A stretch of 17,020 nt of DNA from Candidatus Moranbacteria bacterium RIFCSPHIGHO2_02_FULL_40_12b (GCA_001784725.1 MFRX01000012.1:1-17020); one strand, 5' to 3'; counted from the first letter of the stretch, positions 5,654-13,372 are shown. A program made the numbers and translations. Notes: generated by a model from the sequence alone, not told the origin.

Positions 5654-7417
5654 TCAGCTTCCGTTATCAGAATTTCTTTTATTGATTAACTTCCTAACCT
5701 CTTCCAAGTTCACCTGCGGTTTTGGACGCGGTTTGAATTTTTTCGGAGCCATATGCCGAAGTTGTGAAAGTGACAAAGGTTCTTCGCTGGAAACAAATGC
5801 CTTCGGCGCGATGGTTTTAGCCGGCCGTGCTTTCTCAAAACCTTCCATTTTTCTATCTTCATACTCTGGCTTCACTTTTGTTATTCTTTCTTCACTGGTC
5901 CGGGATCTGGCCATCACTCTTTGGTAGTCCTTCAGGCAATCCTTGCAGAAAGTCGGCCTTTGGCCGTCCGGCCGGAAAGGAACCTGGATTTTTATTCCGC
6001 AGGTGTCGCAGACCGCATCGTATAATTCCCTTTCTTCAACCGCTGGCACTGCTTTTTTAGGTGTCTGGACAACGACCGGGTTATTTACTGCTATTTGCTG
6101 CTGAACTTTTTCCTGTATTTTTGCTTCTATGACGCGCTCGGATAATCCTTCGCTCCAACGCTTGATTTTATCTTCTACTTCCTCTTTGCCGCTGGCATAT
6201 CGTTCGCGGGAAACCTTTATTACTTTCTCTCTGTTAATCTCTGTTTCCCTGACGTCAATAGGCGGCAAAGTCGTGGCCGAAAAAGCATCGCCGGCTACTC
6301 CGTCTATCATTAATTTCAAATAAATATGATATTTAGGAAGATTGACTAAATCATTCATCATAAACGCCGGCTCAAATTCTTTTTCCATAAATTCGGCATC
6401 TACTGCGCCTACCCTGAAAGCGACAAGCGTGCCCACGTTGCCAAAAATAGCGTCCCTTACCGTTTCGTCAAATTGAGTGACATATTGATTGGCCAAAGTC
6501 AGATTCAGGCGGTATTTCCTGGCTTCTGAAAGTATGTTAATGAAGGCCTCGGTGGCGAAGTTCTGAAATTCATCAACATAAAGATAAAAATCCTTCCTGT
6601 CTTCCTCTGGGATATCCACTCTTTCCATTGCCGCCAGCTGGATTTTAGTAATCATCATCGCCCCAAGCAACCGGCTGATATCCTCCCCTATTCTTCCCTT
6701 GGAAAGATTAAGTATTAATATTTTTCTTTCGTCCATGAGATTCCTTACGTCAAAGGATGATTTGGTCTGCCCGACGATATTTCGTATCAGGGAACTGGTT
6801 AAAAATTGGCCTACTTTATTCTGGATCGGTGAAACAACTTCCTGCAACACCCTTTCGTTCCATTTGGGAAATTCATCTATCCAAAACGACTTCACTACCG
6901 GGTCAGTAATTTTTTCAACTACGCGCTGGCGGTATCTTTTATCCACTAATATTTTCATGACGCCAAGCAGCGTGCTTCCCGGATATTCCAGAAGAGCCAA
7001 AATCGCGTTTCTTAGAATATATTCCAGGCGCGGCCCCCAGGAATCAGCCCATAATTTTTGAAATACGCTCACCAATCCGGAAGATACCAAATGGCGGTGT
7101 TCGGGTTTCACTTTTTCCATTACATTCATGGCAATCGGATAATCCTGATCAGCTGGATTGAAATAAATAACGTCGTTCACCCTGTTTGACGGAATGGCTT
7201 TGATTATTTTTTCCGAAGTGTCGCCGTGCGGATCGATATAGCACACGCCGTGGCCGTTCCTGATGTCCTGAATGACCAGATGCTCCAAGAGATTGGTTTT
7301 TCCCATTCCGGTCTTTCCGATAACGTAAACATGCCGGCGGCGGTCGTCGGTTTTTATTCCAAATGTCTTCTCCTGATTGCGAAAATTGGTTTTGGCGAAA
7401 AAAGTTACATCGCTCAT
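5654..7417 (-). CDS. VirD4/TraG-like (HerA-FtsK superfamily) ATPase with C-terminal zinc ribbon
   Basis: Predicted ring-forming ATPase that moves DNA or protein across the membrane, as coupling proteins of type IV secretion do. 587 aa. Walker A is GKTGMGKT (residues 34-41), followed by GHGVCYIDPHGD typical of the family. Walker B is FYLYVDEFQNF (277-287), and ANQYVTQFDETVRDAIFGNV is the sensor region. After residue 400 comes a charged linker, then CDTC-X17-CKDC (Cys470, 473, 491, 494) with VPFRPDGQRP between, a zinc ribbon not usual for TraG. The C-terminus is basic and proline-rich. No membrane segment is present; the membrane partner is probably the 428-aa protein just upstream. No clear ribosome binding site is seen. 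Confidence 0.85.
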   Translation of the reverse strand: MSDVTFFAKTNFRNQEKTFGIKTDDRRRHVYVIGKTGMGKTNLLEHLVIQDIRNGHGVCYIDPHGDTSEKIIKAIPSNRVNDVIYFNPADQDYPIAMNVMEKVKPEHRHLVSSGLVSVFQKLWADSWGPRLEYILRNAILALLEYPGSTLLGVMKILVDKRYRQRVVEKITDPVVKSFWIDEFPKWNERVLQEVVSPIQNKVGQFLTSSLIRNIVGQTKSSFDVRNLMDERKILILNLSKGRIGEDISRLLGAMMITKIQLAAMERVDIPEEDRKDFYLYVDEFQNFATEAFINILSEARKYRLNLTLANQYVTQFDETVRDAIFGNVGTLVAFRVGAVDAEFMEKEFEPAFMMNDLVNLPKYHIYLKLMIDGVAGDAFSATTLPPIDVRETEINREKVIKVSRERYASGKEEVEDKIKRWSEGLSERVIEAKIQEKVQQQIAVNNPVVVQTPKKAVPAVEERELYDAVCDTCGIKIQVPFRPDGQRPTFCKDCLKDYQRVMARSRTSEERITKVKPEYEDRKMEGFEKARPAKTIAPKAFVSSEEPLSLSQLRHMAPKKFKPRPKPQVNLEEVRKLINKRNSDNGS

Positions 7418-7434
7418 GATAGAATATTTCTTTA

Positions 7435-7540
7435 CTAATTACTAATCTAATACGAATATACTAATACGATTTAATCTAAAAATTTATAGAGTAAAATCAG
7501 ATAAGATTCGTATATTCGTACACAATTCGTAATTCGTAAA
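7435..7540. repeat. TTCGTA/TACGAAT-type low-complexity spacer
   Basis: The spacer between the membrane protein gene and the ATPase gene consists of degenerate, inverted TACGAATATACTAATACG and TTCGTATATTCGTACAC strings ending in AATTCGTAATTCGTAAATTT. No other gene signal is visible. The same style of repeat recurs at 14530-14630 and, weakly, at 605-650. Confidence 0.55.
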
Positions 7541-7542
7541 TT

Positions 7543-8829
7543 TTATCCGACGGGCAAATTAGCCGGCGCCTGTCCCCTTTTTGATACTGCTTTAGTAATG
7601 GACGGAGCGACAACTGATTTATACGGAAAATGATATACGGTAGCCAGTTCCTCGCTGCTTAAAATAAATTTGGCTCCATCCGTATCCCGGTCCCTGTATC
7701 TTCTGAAAATTTTTCTCTGCCGGTAGCGCAGGCGCGATTTTGTCAGAATATAATTGGCAATGGTCTTTGAATTCTCATAGGGCTTGAAACTGTTCAGATT
7801 AAAATCCGCGAATTGCTTTATGCTTCCCACAAAAGAAGAAACATGGGCTTTGTCAAATACCTCCCTTTTCCCCAGATACAAAAATCTCATTTTCGTGGAA
7901 TAAACGTATTTTCCGATATTGCTTTCCAGCGCTTTCAGGACATCTTTTTCCACGGGAGTAAGGCGGAATTCCAGTGGGGATTCCGCTTTTTCCTCTTTTT
8001 TCGCGGCAAATTCAACTGGTCCAAAAAACCCTTTTGTTATACTGGATAAAACATCAATAACGTCCGCCCCGACATTCGCGAAAATCCCTTCTCTTTTTTT
8101 CGCCCGGCCGGTGAATATATCCACATGGGGCTTTCCCATTTTCGCTCCCCATGCTTCGTGCACCGGCCGTATGACATTCTGAAACCAAATTTGTTCCCCG
8201 GGACCGATTTTTCCCATCGCTTCAAGAATGGCGGAAAGAGGATCTATCATCTCGCCCGTGACGCTTTCCTCAAAGTTTTTATAAGTTTTTATCGGGTAGG
8301 GATCGGGTTTTACCAGTTCAAAGTCGGTCCCCCACAGATCCCAGTCCCGGTTGGGAACAAGTTTTGGAATATTCTCAATGTAGTCGGAAACTTCCGTCAG
8401 TTCTATGTCAGGATATTGGGCGTACAGATGGGCTTCCACCAAGTTCCTGAACGCCTTGGGCATCCGGATATAAAAATTCACTTTCCCTTCAAAACTGGCC
8501 AGCTCCAAACTGAAAAGTGCGGTCAGCACTCCTTGGATATATTCTTCCAGCGGATTGAAGGTTTTGAGCACTCCGGCAAGGCCGTTGAAAAATAATTCCA
8601 TCGGTTGCGGGGTCATTTCAATTTCCCGGGGAGGTGTAATTTCCAAAAGCACAGTGGGAATTGACCGTATATATTTTCGCCGAATATATCTTAACCAAAG
8701 CAGTTTCCAAAAAAAATAAAAAGGCACTGGCAAAACAACAAACCAGACCCTTGAAAACACATACCAAATATCCTTTAGGTTTGAACCTGCGTCGGAGAAA
8801 CTCGAAATTATTATTTTTATAAAACCCAT
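7543..8829 (-). CDS. Membrane-anchored partner of the TraG-like ATPase, 428 aa
   Basis: No characterised family recognised; similar proteins sit beside VirD4-like ATPases in parcubacterial genomes as far as I recall. One membrane segment lies near the N-terminus (about residues 28-46, VWFVVLPVPFYFFWKLLWL). It is followed by a long soluble part with VLLEITPPREIEMTPQPMEL, FYIRMPKAFRNLVEAHLYAQ and YPDIELTEVSDY. The C-terminal half holds RLTPVEKDVLKALESNIGKY and a KSRLRYRQRKIFRRYRDRD basic patch. It ends SKRGQAPANLPVG. The start codon follows two hairpins rather than a ribosome binding site. Gene order regulator, membrane protein, ATPase suggests one translocation machine. Which side the soluble domain occupies is unclear. 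Confidence 0.75.
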   Translation of the reverse strand: MGFIKIIISSFSDAGSNLKDIWYVFSRVWFVVLPVPFYFFWKLLWLRYIRRKYIRSIPTVLLEITPPREIEMTPQPMELFFNGLAGVLKTFNPLEEYIQGVLTALFSLELASFEGKVNFYIRMPKAFRNLVEAHLYAQYPDIELTEVSDYIENIPKLVPNRDWDLWGTDFELVKPDPYPIKTYKNFEESVTGEMIDPLSAILEAMGKIGPGEQIWFQNVIRPVHEAWGAKMGKPHVDIFTGRAKKREGIFANVGADVIDVLSSITKGFFGPVEFAAKKEEKAESPLEFRLTPVEKDVLKALESNIGKYVYSTKMRFLYLGKREVFDKAHVSSFVGSIKQFADFNLNSFKPYENSKTIANYILTKSRLRYRQRKIFRRYRDRDTDGAKFILSSEELATVYHFPYKSVVAPSITKAVSKRGQAPANLPVG

Positions 8830-8845
8830 ACTCTGCGTTGAGAGT
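8830..8845 (-). promoter_or_regulatory. Hairpin touching the start codon of the 428-aa gene
   Basis: ACTCT (8830-8834) and AGAGT (8841-8845) form a 5-bp stem around GCGTTG immediately upstream of the ATG at 8827-8829. It replaces a visible ribosome binding site and could affect initiation. Confidence 0.3.
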
Positions 8846-8848
8846 TAA

Positions 8849-8872
8849 CCCCGCCCTTCGCGAAGGGCGGGG
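8849..8872. repeat. Perfect 24-base GC-rich palindrome
   Basis: CCCCGCCCTTCG (8849-8860) is followed directly by its exact complement CGAAGGGCGGGG (8861-8872). A T-rich tract follows on the plus strand only (TAAATTTTTATT). As a terminator it would therefore act on plus-strand (antisense) transcription, or else it serves as an mRNA-stabilising hairpin between the regulator and membrane genes. It looks like a dispersed REP-like unit. Confidence 0.75.
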
Positions 8873-8894
8873 TAAATTTTTATTATTATTTTTA

Positions 8895-9962
8895 TTATTT
8901 CCTTATCGCGTATTTATCCTTGTCAATCCGCGCGAAAAAATTATTGAGATTTATCAGAATCGTCGATTTTTTTACCTGCCGCATCTGGGAAATTTTCTCC
9001 AAAATTTCATCCCGTCTTAATGGCATATGGCTGACTCTAAGAATATCCTCTATTAATTCCTTGACTGTTCCTTTTTTGTATCCCCACTCGGCTAAAGCGT
9101 AAATTCCGCGGCCGACCAGGACAAATTTTTCATTTTTAATCAGCTCATTATGGATTGTTTGCGGATGCGCTTTCTTTTTTGAAATATTATACCGGTCTAT
9201 CAGGCGCGCTATTTCGGTAAAATGCAGGGGTTTCCCGGCTTCTTTCATAATGAGATAGGCCCTTTGCCACGCTACTCTGGGGCTGATTTCCGCCCAATGA
9301 TTCAAACCCCATTTCCCGAAACTGTTGGGTTTGATTTCCTTGGATATTTTCAGATAATTTAAAAACTTCTTCTTGTCAATTTCGCTGACGCTTTCATTCT
9401 TGATAAATTCCCGATAAAGTTCCTCTTCCTTTAGGACTTCTCCATTCTGCTCCAGGATTTTTTTAACCGCGTTAATCGCTTTTAATAATTCCTCGGATTC
9501 AAAGTCATTTAAATGATAATGTTTTTCAAATATTTCATCTTCATCTTTGGCGACAAAATCATCAAAAAGCTCCAAAAGCAGCCGAATCGTGTTTTTGGAA
9601 ACCGGATCATTTCCTGCCAGAATATTGAGGATATCTTCCTCTTTAATTATACCATCGTTTTCCTTAATTGTAAATTCAATTTTCTTTTTCGCGTCCATTG
9701 AAATTCCGTCAATTTTTGACGTCTTCACTTTTTTTACGACTTCTTTTATGATCTGGCGAACCCTTTCCCGGGTAATCTGGAATTCTCTCCCTATATCTTC
9801 AAGCGTCTTCGGAGCACCGTCAAAAATTCCATATCTTTTCTTTACAATATCAATGGATCTTTGCGGCACTCCGGAAAAAGCCCTTTCCAAAGCCATAGTA
9901 AACAAGTTTTGGCTTGTTTTGCTATTTTCCTTTTCTTGAGCGTTTATTTGAATATTTTTCAT
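8895..9962 (-). CDS. Sigma-70 region 4 plus HARE winged-helix regulator
   Basis: Predicted transcription factor that may contact RNA polymerase and DNA. 355 aa. Residues about 33-75 are a sigma region 4 helix-turn-helix (QRSIDIVKKRYG, then TLEDIGREFQITRERVRQI). Sigma regions 2 and 3 are absent, so it cannot open promoters by itself. The middle (80-230) is acidic and helical. Residues about 240-300 fit a HARE-HTH domain (KPLHFTEIARLIDRY, VLVGRGIYALAEWGY), the fold shared with the RNA polymerase delta subunit. A second similar winged helix ends the protein (MPLRRDEILEKISQMRQVKK). It heads the minus-strand group that continues into the membrane protein and ATPase. A palindrome overlaps its promoter, so self-control is possible. 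Confidence 0.85.
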   Translation of the reverse strand: MKNIQINAQEKENSKTSQNLFTMALERAFSGVPQRSIDIVKKRYGIFDGAPKTLEDIGREFQITRERVRQIIKEVVKKVKTSKIDGISMDAKKKIEFTIKENDGIIKEEDILNILAGNDPVSKNTIRLLLELFDDFVAKDEDEIFEKHYHLNDFESEELLKAINAVKKILEQNGEVLKEEELYREFIKNESVSEIDKKKFLNYLKISKEIKPNSFGKWGLNHWAEISPRVAWQRAYLIMKEAGKPLHFTEIARLIDRYNISKKKAHPQTIHNELIKNEKFVLVGRGIYALAEWGYKKGTVKELIEDILRVSHMPLRRDEILEKISQMRQVKKSTILINLNNFFARIDKDKYAIRK

Positions 9963-9982
9963 ATCGCTTAACTTTGGAATAC

Positions 9983-10018
9983 TTATGTTATTTTAAGCAT
10001 CATAAGATACTAACATAA
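9983..10018. promoter_or_regulatory. Operator-like inverted repeat in the divergent region
   Basis: TTATGTTA (9983-9990) and TAACATAA (10011-10018) are perfect inverted halves 20 bases apart. A competing, shorter pair CTTATG (9982-9987) / CATAAG (10001-10006) overlaps it. The right half covers the -10 box of the sigma4-HARE gene and the left half lies in its leader, as expected for a repressor site. Confidence 0.45.
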
Positions 10019-10036
10019 AAGGGTTGTTTTTGTCAA
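10007..10036 (-). promoter_or_regulatory. Promoter of the sigma4-HARE gene
   Basis: On the minus strand TTGACA (10031-10036, perfect -35), 18 bases, then TAGTAT (10007-10012) preceded by TGT, an extended -10. The predicted start is near 10000, leaving a leader of about 38 bases before ATG 9960-9962. Confidence 0.6.
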
Positions 10037-10046
10037 GAGCCCGGAC

Positions 10047-10075
10047 TTGATTTTTAGAAGTATTTCTCGTATGCT
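10047..10075 (+). promoter_or_regulatory. Promoter candidate for the pyrC-pyrD unit
   Basis: TTGATT (10047-10052), exactly 17 bases, TATGCT (10070-10075). Each box matches the consensus at 4 of 6 positions. The leader to the AGGAGG site at 10131 would be about 50 bases. Confidence 0.45.
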
Positions 10076-10130
10076 AAACGAAACAAAAAGTTGTTTGAAA
10101 AATTAATAAATTTGCCAGAAAAAAGATAAC

Positions 10131-10136
10131 AGGAGG
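10131..10136 (+). promoter_or_regulatory. Perfect Shine-Dalgarno site of pyrC
   Basis: AGGAGG, 6 bases before ATG 10143. It fixes the pyrC start and contrasts with most minus-strand genes here, which lack such a site. Confidence 0.85.
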
Positions 10137-10142
10137 AAAAAT

Positions 10143-11237
10143 ATGACGGAAAATTATATTTATCTGCCGGAAATAATTATTGACAGTCACTGCCACGCCA
10201 GAGATTTTCGGCAATCTTACAAGACAACAGTGATGCAGACATTGAAGGAAGCGAAAAAGGGATTGATTACAATCTCCGCACTTATGCCTAACACCGACCC
10301 GCCCATTATCTCTCTTGAAGTTCTTAGTGATTATTCAAAACTTATCGTTGCCGCGGAAAACGAACTTGATTTGCCGCGCCAGTACGTCTGGTTCGGCGTG
10401 GTTGACGGAAATCTCAAGGAGTGCGAGGAAGCGCTGCGGCTTCCTTTCGTCGTCGGACTGAAAATTTATCCAAAGAAAAAAAAAGGCCAATCCGTAACTA
10501 CCGGAATTATTGGCGTTACCGAGGAAGAAACAATTCCGGAAGCAATGCGACTGGTAAAAAAATACGGCAAGGCGCTGGCTATCCACTGCGACGATCCCGA
10601 TATCATCTTAAAAAAGGGATATGTCATAGAAGCTGAAGTGGAATATGTGAGAAAAATTATAAGATACGCGCAGATTGTTCCGGGAGTCAAAATTATTATT
10701 TGCCATGTTTCCTGCGTGGAAAGCGCTTCTCTTATTCTTTGGGCGCAGAGGGAACACCACATGAAAATTGCTATTGAACTATGCCCGCATTATCTTTGGT
10801 TTGACAGCGAAAAAACAAACTGGAATCCGAATTTTGATCCGGTATACTACAAATGCTTCAATAACTTGCGGCCGGCCCGTCACAGAAAATATCTGATAAG
10901 TCTCTTGAAACTTAATAACCGGCTGATAATAATCGGTTCCGATAATGCGCCTCACACCAGGGAAGAAAAAATGGAAAAGGGGTTAGGCGGCCTGCCGACC
11001 AACCATGAAATGGTCGCGGTTATCTGCGCTCTGGCAAAGCAAAATAAGATTCCGGACGGAAGAGTGGCGCAGCTGCTTTCGTATAACCTTTCGGATATTT
11101 TGGAAATTCCAGTGTCAAGAAAAACCAAAAAATACCGGCTGGAAAAAATGACTGACGATATTCAGTATAACAATGGAAAAGTTTTGAACCCTTGGAATGG
11201 TTCGGAACTTTTGTTTCCAGTGAAAATTGAAGGATAA
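10143..11237 (+). CDS. pyrC: Dihydroorotase
   Basis: Closes carbamoyl-aspartate to dihydroorotate, the third step of pyrimidine synthesis; a cytoplasmic zinc enzyme. 364 aa. All key residues are visible: metal ligands His16 and His18 with Arg20 in DSHCHARD, MPNTDPP (Asn50), the carbamylated Lys107 in GLKIYPK, His148 in AIHCDD, His188 in ICHVS, and catalytic Asp267 in GSDNAPHT. The HCHARD pattern, length and Asp-containing GSDNAPHT match the short E. coli-type PyrC better than the longer Gram-positive type. The stop overlaps the ribosome binding site of pyrD, so the two are coupled. No carA/B, pyrB, pyrE or pyrF is present in the window. Confidence 0.93.
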   Translation: MTENYIYLPEIIIDSHCHARDFRQSYKTTVMQTLKEAKKGLITISALMPNTDPPIISLEVLSDYSKLIVAAENELDLPRQYVWFGVVDGNLKECEEALRLPFVVGLKIYPKKKKGQSVTTGIIGVTEEETIPEAMRLVKKYGKALAIHCDDPDIILKKGYVIEAEVEYVRKIIRYAQIVPGVKIIICHVSCVESASLILWAQREHHMKIAIELCPHYLWFDSEKTNWNPNFDPVYYKCFNNLRPARHRKYLISLLKLNNRLIIIGSDNAPHTREEKMEKGLGGLPTNHEMVAVICALAKQNKIPDGRVAQLLSYNLSDILEIPVSRKTKKYRLEKMTDDIQYNNGKVLNPWNGSELLFPVKIEG

Positions 11238-11241
11238 GGAG
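11236..11241 (+). promoter_or_regulatory. Ribosome binding site that fixes the pyrD start
   Basis: AAGGAG overlaps the pyrC stop codon TAA (11235-11237). ATG 11242 touches it with no spacing, whereas ATG 11251 lies 9 bases downstream, the workable distance. The second ATG is therefore chosen. Confidence 0.7.
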
Positions 11242-11250
11242 ATGAAAAAG

Positions 11251-12171
11251 ATGATTAGCTTGAAAAATGGAGCAAGTATTTCCAATATTGTCGTTTCAAC
11301 AATACTGGGCCATTCAGGAGGAGGAATGTTTCCATATATTCTGAATCCCGCGTATCGGCAATTGATTGAAGACGTTAAACAAACAAAAACGACGGTGATA
11401 ACGAAATCTTCCACATATAAAAAGCGAATTGGAAATTATATCGCGTGGAAACCTTGGACTTGGAAGTACATAAAAAGATTGCCGGATAACGGGATATTGA
11501 ATGCTTATGGGCTTACCAACGGCGGTATTGAAGCACACGCGCCCCAAATCGGCAGAGTGGCACATAAAGGAATAAGAGTGATTCCCAATTTTTACCCGGA
11601 ATTTTCCAAAGGCAAAGATATGTACCTGCTTGTTATGGAGATTGTAGAAGTAATGAAAATATTGTGGAAATATCTGCCGCTATCAAAGTGTATTCAGCCG
11701 CTTGAATCGAATTTCTCATGCCCCAATTCTCCGGAAGACAGGGCTAAAAATGTTGAACAAATAATCCACTGTGCGCGAGGAATTAAAAATTACCTCCCGA
11801 ATCTTCCCATTATTGCAAAGATAAGCTGTCTTCATCCCTACGAATTAGCTGAGGAATTGGAAAAAGTGGGAGTTGACGCGATTCACGCAGTCAATTCAAT
11901 TCCTTACAATAAGGTATTCACCTGTCCAATATCTCCTTTACATTACGCGGGCGGGGGCGGAGTTTCAGGAGAACCGGCATTTCCATTAGCTTTTGAATAT
12001 AACAAAGAGCTCCGGAAAAAAATAAAAATTCCCATAATTATGGGCTGTGGAGTAATAAGTGCAGAACATTACAAAAAATACAAAGACATCGGCGCCGACG
12101 CAGTCAGCATCTGCTCGCTGGTAGCGATAAATCCGCGAGAAGCTTCAAAGTTAATTCAAAATAATTCGTGA
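11251..12171 (+). CDS. pyrD: Dihydroorotate dehydrogenase, class 1-like
   Basis: Oxidises dihydroorotate to orotate with FMN, the step after PyrC. 306 aa from ATG 11251. Seen: VVSTILGHSGG near the start, TKSSTYKKRIGN (Lys52, FMN region), NAYGLTNGG (84-92), the catalytic loop ESNFSCPNSPED with Asn154 and Cys157, IIAKIS, DAIHAVNSIP, and a C-terminal flavin-phosphate region GGGGVSGEPAF, then IPIIMGCGVISAEHYKKYKD with GADAVSICS. Cysteine rather than serine as the base points to class 1 (soluble) enzymes. Some motifs are loose (AVNS for ANT), so a related FMN oxidoreductase is possible, but pairing with pyrC argues for PyrD. Confidence 0.87.
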   Translation: MISLKNGASISNIVVSTILGHSGGGMFPYILNPAYRQLIEDVKQTKTTVITKSSTYKKRIGNYIAWKPWTWKYIKRLPDNGILNAYGLTNGGIEAHAPQIGRVAHKGIRVIPNFYPEFSKGKDMYLLVMEIVEVMKILWKYLPLSKCIQPLESNFSCPNSPEDRAKNVEQIIHCARGIKNYLPNLPIIAKISCLHPYELAEELEKVGVDAIHAVNSIPYNKVFTCPISPLHYAGGGGVSGEPAFPLAFEYNKELRKKIKIPIIMGCGVISAEHYKKYKDIGADAVSICSLVAINPREASKLIQNNS

Positions 12172-12176
12172 GACAT

Positions 12177-12208
12177 AAAAAAGGCCTGCGCGTCGCGCAA
12201 GCCTTTTT
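12177..12208. terminator. Bidirectional intrinsic terminator after pyrD
   Basis: AAAAAGGC, a C-A mismatch, TGCGC, loop GTC, GCGCA, GCCTTTTT. A T-run follows on both strands, so it can end pyrC-pyrD (plus) and back up termination of mltG (minus). A second, A/T-rich hairpin with ACCATA/TATGGT arms lies at 12239-12260. Confidence 0.85.
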
Positions 12209-12296
12209 AAATTTCAGAAAATTTTCCGCTATCCTTTTTACCATACGATGATATATGGTAGTAAAGAATAAAAAAAGGAAGTAAAAAAATATTAAA

Positions 12297-13325
12297 TTAT
12301 AGTCCGTATTTCACCTTATTGGCGTTATGTTCTTCTATTGTTTTGGAAAAAATCGTCTGCCCTGTTTCCGGATCGCTCAAAAAATAATTATAATCTGTCT
12401 TGATGGGATAGATCGCGGCTTTAATTGATATCAGTCCCGAATTGGAAATCGGTCCTGGCGGCAGTCCTTTGTTTAAATAAGTATTATATGGAGAATTTAC
12501 CCGGGTGTCTTCAAAAGAATACTGTTTTTTGTTAACGCCCAGAATATACGCCAGCGTCGCGCAACTCTGGAGCGGCTGTCCCGTTCTTATTCTTCCCCAA
12601 AAAATATCGCTTATGGTTTTTCGGTCATCTTCAGTTCGGACCTCGTTTTCAATGATGCTGGCCATGGTCATTATCTCATAAATACTTTTCCCCTGTCTTT
12701 TAATCTCGCCATTCAAATCATCGGATAATTTTCTGTCAAAATTATCCAGCATTTTCTTGATTATTCCTTCCGCGGTTATATTTTTCGCGAAAAAGTAAGT
12801 ATCGGGAAATAAAAACCCTTCAAGAGAAGCTCCTTCCGGCAGATTATCCAGAAAATCATAATTATATGTTTCCTTAAAATAATCAGCGCTTTTAACCAGT
12901 TCGGAAAACTTATCAGTGCCGCTTAATTCATTATTCTTAATTCTTAATTCCATCTCTTTTGTTGTCCACCCTTCCGGAAAAGTAACTTTTATTGAGTCGT
13001 CTTTTTTTTGAGTTATTATATGCGCAATTTCAGGAATAGTAAGTTTCCCGCTAAATTCATATTCTCCGGGCAGAATTTTGTTTGTCAGTTTGTTTTTTCT
13101 CAAATAATAATAAAAGTAAATTTTTCCCGATATCAAATTCTCATTTTTAAGGCGCGTTGCGATTCCGGCATTCCCCTCTCCTTTTTTAATTTTAAATATT
13201 TTTTTTTCCGCGTAATTGCCATGTGAGTAATAAACCTGATTGTAAAAATAATAAAAACCGCCGATGACAACGGCGAGAAGAATAAGCATCAAGATAACCG
13301 ATTTTTTATATTTAAAAATAAACAC
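12297..13325 (-). CDS. mltG: Endolytic murein transglycosylase MltG (YceG family)
   Basis: Membrane-bound lytic enzyme that cuts nascent peptidoglycan strands and helps set glycan length. 342 aa, family-like. It starts with GTG (13323-13325), giving a basic tip (FIFKYKKS) and one membrane segment (about residues 9-28, SVILMLILLAVVIGGFYYFY). A LysM-like part follows (FKIKKGEGNAGIATRLKNEN), then SLEGFLFPDTYFF (167-179) and the catalytic region MTMASIIENEV with Glu226. Next come PLQSCATLAYILG, SPYNTYLNKGLPPGPISNSG and the YFLSDPETGQTIFS end. No ribosome binding site is seen. A GAATTAAGAATTAAG string at 12922-12950, like the spacer repeats upstream, is read as ELRIKNNEL without changing length. 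Confidence 0.93.
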   Translation of the reverse strand: MFIFKYKKSVILMLILLAVVIGGFYYFYNQVYYSHGNYAEKKIFKIKKGEGNAGIATRLKNENLISGKIYFYYYLRKNKLTNKILPGEYEFSGKLTIPEIAHIITQKKDDSIKVTFPEGWTTKEMELRIKNNELSGTDKFSELVKSADYFKETYNYDFLDNLPEGASLEGFLFPDTYFFAKNITAEGIIKKMLDNFDRKLSDDLNGEIKRQGKSIYEIMTMASIIENEVRTEDDRKTISDIFWGRIRTGQPLQSCATLAYILGVNKKQYSFEDTRVNSPYNTYLNKGLPPGPISNSGLISIKAAIYPIKTDYNYFLSDPETGQTIFSKTIEEHNANKVKYGL

Positions 13326-13334
13326 GTTAATATT

Positions 13335-13372
13335 GCTGAATTATGAATAAGGAATTATGAATTAAGAATTAT
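13335..13372. repeat. AATTATGAAT/AATTAAGAATT low-complexity spacer between pcm and mltG
   Basis: GAATTATGAATAAGGAATT followed by ATGAATTAAGAATTATT fills most of the 61-base spacer. Related strings lie within mltG (12922-12950) and before alaS's stop (1088-1097). Confidence 0.5.

Noticed and set aside
8125..8595. 156-codon plus-strand open frame in the 428-aa gene
   Set aside because: Antisense shadow of a protein with clear domains and a membrane segment; no start signal.
12239..12260. A/T-rich hairpin near the mltG end as a main terminator
   Set aside because: No T-run follows it on the minus strand; the GC-rich stem at 12177-12208 is the better terminator for both genes.
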